From positions 372,001-436,000 of the forward strand of contig MPNN01000001.1 of NCBI GenBank assembly GCA_002239045.1: DNA of 64,000 nt, in the 5' to 3' direction. The notes beneath the pieces are model-generated. The model was not told the DNA's origin, searched no databases, and saw only the letters and a program-made list of their open reading frames with translations. The translations under genes were made by a program, and so were the position numbers. This document shows, piece after piece, positions 61,001 through 64,000 of this stretch. Each line of letters begins with the position of its first letter. Positions within the stretch are counted from its first letter, which is position 1. This DNA comes from SAR202 cluster bacterium bin127 (GTDB taxonomy: Bacteria > Chloroflexota > Dehalococcoidia > Lucifugimonadales > Lucifugimonadaceae).

Positions 61001-62440
61001 TCAGTCGTCGTAGTTTTCGGGCATCAGGACGAACTCTGGGTATGCCTCGATTCCGAGTTCACCGGCATCTTGACCAAGTTCCTCGACGTCGCGTTCGACT
61101 CGTATTCCCAGCGGGCTGAGGGCGAGGGCCTTCCAAAGTAGCCAAGACACCGGGAAGACGAAGGCTCCGACAGCGAGAACACCGACGAGTTGTGTCACGA
61201 TGTCGCCTCCGGCGGCGATGCATACCGCTATCGTGCCCCAGATTCCGGCGACGAGGTGAGCGGGGATCGCTCCCACGACATCGTCGATCTTCAGTTTCTC
61301 CAACAACTTCGTGCCAGCTGTGCACAGTATGCCTCCGATGGCACCGATGATGACCGCCCAGTAATGGTCGGTCATGGTCGGACCGGCGGTGATTGCGACG
61401 AGGCCAGCAATGGCACCGTTTAAGCCGACCACGAGGTCCATCCGGCCGAGAATGAAGCGGGAGAACGCTAACGATACGACGATGCCCGCGGCGGCGGCGA
61501 GGTTGGTGTTGACCAGCACGTTGCTCATCGCGATGACATCACTGGCGGTGCCGAGTTTCAACTGCGAGCCTCCATTGAAGCCGAACCAACCGAACCACAG
61601 AATGAAGATGCCCAAGGTGACGATCAGGACGTTCGATGGTGGTGTGGGTCTGGCTTCTCCGTTGCGACGGAACTTGCCGAGCCGTGCACCAGCGATCATC
61701 ACGCCTGCCAATGCCGCCCACCCGCCGGTGCTGTGAACGATTGTCGAGCCAGCAAAGTCTTGGAATCCCATCTGAGCCAACCATCCACCACCCCAGGTCC
61801 AAGCCCCAACGACGGGATAAATCACCGCGGTAAGTACCAGCGTGAATAGGAAGAACGACCACATTCTTACGCGTTCGGCCAATGCACCCGAGACGATTGA
61901 TGCGGTGGTCGCTACGAAGACCATCTGGAAAAACCAGTCCGACATCGTTGAGTAGTCTTGCTCCAAAACGGCGGGCAAGGCGTCGGCGTCACCTTCCAAG
62001 AGAGCGACTTCTGGAGCAGACGAGGTGTACATGAATCGCAGTGACCCGATGAAGTCGCCGACATCGACGTACATGAGGTTGTAGCCGACGAAGAAGAATG
62101 CGAGACCGGCGATTGAGTAAAGCCCGATGTTCTTCATGCAGATCATCGATGCGTTCTTGGTGCGGACCGACCCGGATTCGAGCATGGTGAACCCGGCGCA
62201 CATCCACATCACGAGAACACCCCAGATTAGAAACGAGAAAGAGTTGAAGACGAACTCGGATTCGCTGATGCCCTCGGCGAAGTCGACCGACGGTTCACCG
62301 AGTAAGAATGCCGGTACCGCGATAAATCCACCTAGATAAACGGGAGCGATGCGCCAAGGTACGATCTCGCGTACGGCGTTGGGAATTCGCTTGACGTTTT
62401 GAATCAGGTTGTTGGGCAACCGTGAATCGCGTCGAATCAT
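61001..62440 (-). CDS. amtB: Ammonium transporter
   Basis: An Amt/MEP/Rh family channel of 479 residues that conducts ammonia/ammonium. An unusual soluble N-terminus of about 30 residues precedes a signal-like first helix. Eleven or so membrane helices follow, with the conserved twin-histidine pore: STIVHSTGGW and AIPAHLVAGIWGT. Also GFTMLESGSVRTKN and FGWFGFNGGS. No glnK gene is adjacent. It lies between two HpcH/HpaI paralogues on the same strand. Confidence 0.94.
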   Translation of the reverse strand: MIRRDSRLPNNLIQNVKRIPNAVREIVPWRIAPVYLGGFIAVPAFLLGEPSVDFAEGISESEFVFNSFSFLIWGVLVMWMCAGFTMLESGSVRTKNASMICMKNIGLYSIAGLAFFFVGYNLMYVDVGDFIGSLRFMYTSSAPEVALLEGDADALPAVLEQDYSTMSDWFFQMVFVATTASIVSGALAERVRMWSFFLFTLVLTAVIYPVVGAWTWGGGWLAQMGFQDFAGSTIVHSTGGWAALAGVMIAGARLGKFRRNGEARPTPPSNVLIVTLGIFILWFGWFGFNGGSQLKLGTASDVIAMSNVLVNTNLAAAAGIVVSLAFSRFILGRMDLVVGLNGAIAGLVAITAGPTMTDHYWAVIIGAIGGILCTAGTKLLEKLKIDDVVGAIPAHLVAGIWGTIAVCIAAGGDIVTQLVGVLAVGAFVFPVSWLLWKALALSPLGIRVERDVEELGQDAGELGIEAYPEFVLMPENYDD

Positions 62441-62574
62441 CGTTTGTGTCCCCCATCAGTCTGGTTCGCAACGTCTTCGCAGATCTGCCACGACCGTCAG
62501 TCGTTTCGTGATACGAAGTATCTCAGAGATTCAGAAGGCGCGCATCGTTGAATTCATTTCCCAATCAAGTAGCA

Positions 62575-62675
62575 CTCGGCGGAGCGGGTTTGAAACCCGC
62601 TCCATACTGTCTGTTCTGGATTCCCGCGTGCGCGGGAATGACGTTTGCCCGGTTCCCGCGCGCGGGGTAACGACG
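62575..62675. repeat. Dispersed palindromes downstream of the second aldolase
   Basis: A perfect 23-bp palindrome ggagcgggtt-tga-aacccgctcc (62581-62603), then family A attcccgcgtgcgcgggaat-gacg (62620-62643) and a degenerate copy (62651-62672, ttcccgcgcgcggggtaacgacg). The rest of the 246-bp gap shows nothing further. Confidence 0.7.
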
Positions 62676-62685
62676 TTTGCCTGTG

Positions 62686-63573
62686 TTAAACGGGCATGGT
62701 GCGGCCGGTTTTGGCTCGGCCGTAGTCGGCCCACTCTTTGTTGGGTGCGCCCATCATCTTTACGCCGATGACGTCGATTAGGTGGTCGACGCGCTGTTCC
62801 ATCGTGAGGTTGTCATCGGCCCAGCTGGAGTAGAAGCCGACGCCTGACTTGTCGAGGGCGTCTTTGATGGTGTTGCGTGCATGGTCCATGTAGTCGGGGT
62901 ACGGCGGGTCGTGGGCGTCGGGGTTGCCGTGGGACATTCCCATGTCGCCGGGTCCCCACTCGGCGAATCCGATGCCGGGAACTGCTGCGATCTCGTCGGC
63001 GTTCGGCAGACTGTGGCGGTCTTCGATCTTGAGACCGAGGAGGAGTTCGCCGTCGGGATTGAGGGGCCACGGATCGGCGATTTGGACGTATTCGCGTGGC
63101 GACATCCCCCAGATCTCGGCAGGTATGCCCTGCCCGCCTCCGCCGCGGAGTCCTTCGGGGATGACTTCTCGTGCGAGGGTTTGGAAGGGATAGCGGCATG
63201 CGGCGACGAACCATTTGACGGCTTCGGGGTCGCGAGCGTGGGTGTGGAGAAGGCCATGGACGCCGGTGGTGAGTGCGTGTCGCATCTGCCAGGCGTTGTA
63301 GCGGACTTCTTCGACGGAGATCGCATTGTGCGGAAGCGTGGTGACGACGGTGGGTGTGAGGTGTCCGCTGGGTGTTGGCCCGCCTGCTTTCAGTCCGCGC
63401 ATGAATTCGCCGAGGCCGCCGACATCGAAATGGCGATGCTCGAAGTCGATGAGGATCATGTCGGCCCAGGTCTGCGCCAGTTCGACTCCGGCGTCGTAGG
63501 AGAGTTCAGGAGTGTGGGTTGCGTAGAAGGGCTGTCCCTCTTTTAGCAGGTCGATGCATTTGTTTATGCCCAT
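62686..63573 (-). CDS. HpcH/HpaI aldolase/citrate lyase family protein (copy 2)
   Basis: A 295-residue paralogue of the aldolase at 59972, the same length after start correction and sharing most motifs: WADMILIDFEHRHFDV, HALTTGVHGLLHTHA, CRYPFQTLA, LGLKIEDRH, VPGIGFAEWGPGDMGMSHG and the ending KTGRTMPV. The differences cluster in loops (GGGGQGIPAEIWGM vs GAGGQLQPAAIWGV), which may alter substrate. ATG of MGINKC with GAAGG upstream. Both paralogues flank amtB and are likely to derive from duplication. Confidence 0.9.
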   Translation of the reverse strand: MGINKCIDLLKEGQPFYATHTPELSYDAGVELAQTWADMILIDFEHRHFDVGGLGEFMRGLKAGGPTPSGHLTPTVVTTLPHNAISVEEVRYNAWQMRHALTTGVHGLLHTHARDPEAVKWFVAACRYPFQTLAREVIPEGLRGGGGQGIPAEIWGMSPREYVQIADPWPLNPDGELLLGLKIEDRHSLPNADEIAAVPGIGFAEWGPGDMGMSHGNPDAHDPPYPDYMDHARNTIKDALDKSGVGFYSSWADDNLTMEQRVDHLIDVIGVKMMGAPNKEWADYGRAKTGRTMPV

Positions 63574-63680
63574 GGTTGTATTACCTTCGGTTGTGATCAA
63601 TCGACGCGGTTTGCGGCGCGCGAACTTACTTTATCGCCTAAATGCGAGTCTGGGCGCTCATGTTTGCGTACGATTGGAGT

Positions 63681-63884
63681 ATGTCGCGCGTAAACGTGGA
63701 TATCGACGAAAGGGCATGCGCTGAAGTGATGCGCCGATTCCAATTACCCACCAAACAAGATGCGATCAATTTTGCTTTGCGTTCTTTGGCGAGTGAGGCT
63801 GCATCGGTCCGCGAAGCGCGTGGTTTCAGAGGGATCGGTTGGAACTGCGATTTGGATGAGCTTCGAACCGATCGAACGAAGTGA
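63681..63884 (+). CDS. VapB-family antitoxin
   Basis: A 67-residue VapB-type protein: ribbon-helix-helix-like VNVDIDERACAEVMRRFQLPTKQDAINFALRSL, then the toxin-binding tail with GFRGIGWNCDLDELR, typical of this antitoxin family. I start at the ATG of MSRVNVD; an upstream ATG (63642) adds 13 unrelated residues. GGAG is immediately adjacent, too close for a normal ribosome-binding site, so it may be leaderless. Its stop overlaps the start of a vapC-like frame, but that is broken. Confidence 0.82.
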   Translation: MSRVNVDIDERACAEVMRRFQLPTKQDAINFALRSLASEAASVREARGFRGIGWNCDLDELRTDRTK

Positions 63885-63952
63885 TTCTGGCCGACGCGTC
63901 GGTATCAATCGAGTTCGCGCGCCAAACAGAGCTACGCGTTTACGGGGATTGA
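63881..63952 (+). pseudogene. Truncated vapC-like toxin gene
   Basis: A GTG overlapping the vapB stop (GTGA) begins VILADASVSIEF, the N-terminus of a VapC PIN domain with its first catalytic Asp, but a TGA ends the frame after 23 codons. The next 48 bp to the window end do not restore it. The toxin is therefore apparently inactive, unless sequence past the edge or a sequencing error explains the stop. Confidence 0.55.
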
Positions 63953-64000
63953 AATGACTGGTTTCGCTGTGGTAGACCTGATTGGCGAATAAGGGGGCGA

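Overview
The window looks like a chromosomal stretch of a moderately GC-rich bacterium. The LL-diaminopimelate aminotransferase route, PurS-type purine synthesis, a cytidylate-kinase-like protein, DUF3105, an Aap-type amino-acid transporter, paired HpcH/HpaI aldolases and many short dispersed palindromes together suggest an uncultured Chloroflexota (Dehalococcoidia / SAR202-like). This is inference from gene content only; there is no rRNA in the window. Start codons other than ATG are common, including a run of TTG starts, and core genes lie in short operons broken by accessory islets.

Layout. 0-8.4 kb: a small winged-helix-like gene, a coiled-coil membrane protein, uvrC (with a second decayed copy of its last codons 0.6 kb away), a two-gene module (small YEIG-motif protein plus retropepsin-like protease), a single-chain MmeI-type restriction-modification enzyme and a cytidylate-kinase-like protein. 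8.6-19.4 kb: gamma-glutamyltransferase, a threonine-synthase-like enzyme, DUF2442/DUF4160 and Phd/VapC pairs, an aminotransferase, an RDD protein, two tandem SDRs, PPK2 and a DAO-family oxidoreductase. 19.7-26.1 kb: histidine genes hisZ-hisG-hisD-hisC-hisB, then a potassium channel. 26.2-32.5 kb (minus strand): purS, a DUF3105 protein, a PurB-PurC fusion, purD and guaA. 32.6-43.1 kb (plus strand): tsaC, a degenerate prenyl-synthase homologue, pgk, tpiA, miaA, dapF (both catalytic cysteines replaced by serine), dapL, hflX, a CtpA-type protease and smpB. 43.3-45.8 kb: a radical-SAM/HhH protein, then an unidentified structured RNA of about 480 nt with its own promoter. 45.8-50.5 kb: a defence-type islet with a single-chain R-M enzyme, an Abi_C protein and a second copy of the protease module. 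50.8-57.4 kb: a complete AapJQMP-like amino-acid ABC transporter with two binding proteins and a permease carrying a PPC-like insertion. 57.4-64 kb: an orphan AbrB-type protein, small surface-anchored proteins (two are paralogues, one behind a possible Shine-Dalgarno-sequestering leader), two HpcH/HpaI aldolase paralogues flanking amtB, and vapB followed by a broken vapC.

The strongest candidates for something undescribed are: (i) the YEIG protein / retropepsin-like protease module, present twice and both times next to a single-chain R-M gene; (ii) the structured RNA at 44.94-45.42 kb, with a consensus -35 box and an 11-bp helix pairing its two ends; and (iii) the leader at 59.76-59.89 kb, in which a hairpin arm is identical to the gene's Shine-Dalgarno sequence. 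Several core enzymes also depart from their families: the Ser/Ser DapF, the prenyl synthase without intact Asp-rich motifs, HisZ alongside long-form HisG, the PurB-PurC fusion, and PPC within AapM. No database search was run; family assignments rest on visible motifs and length.
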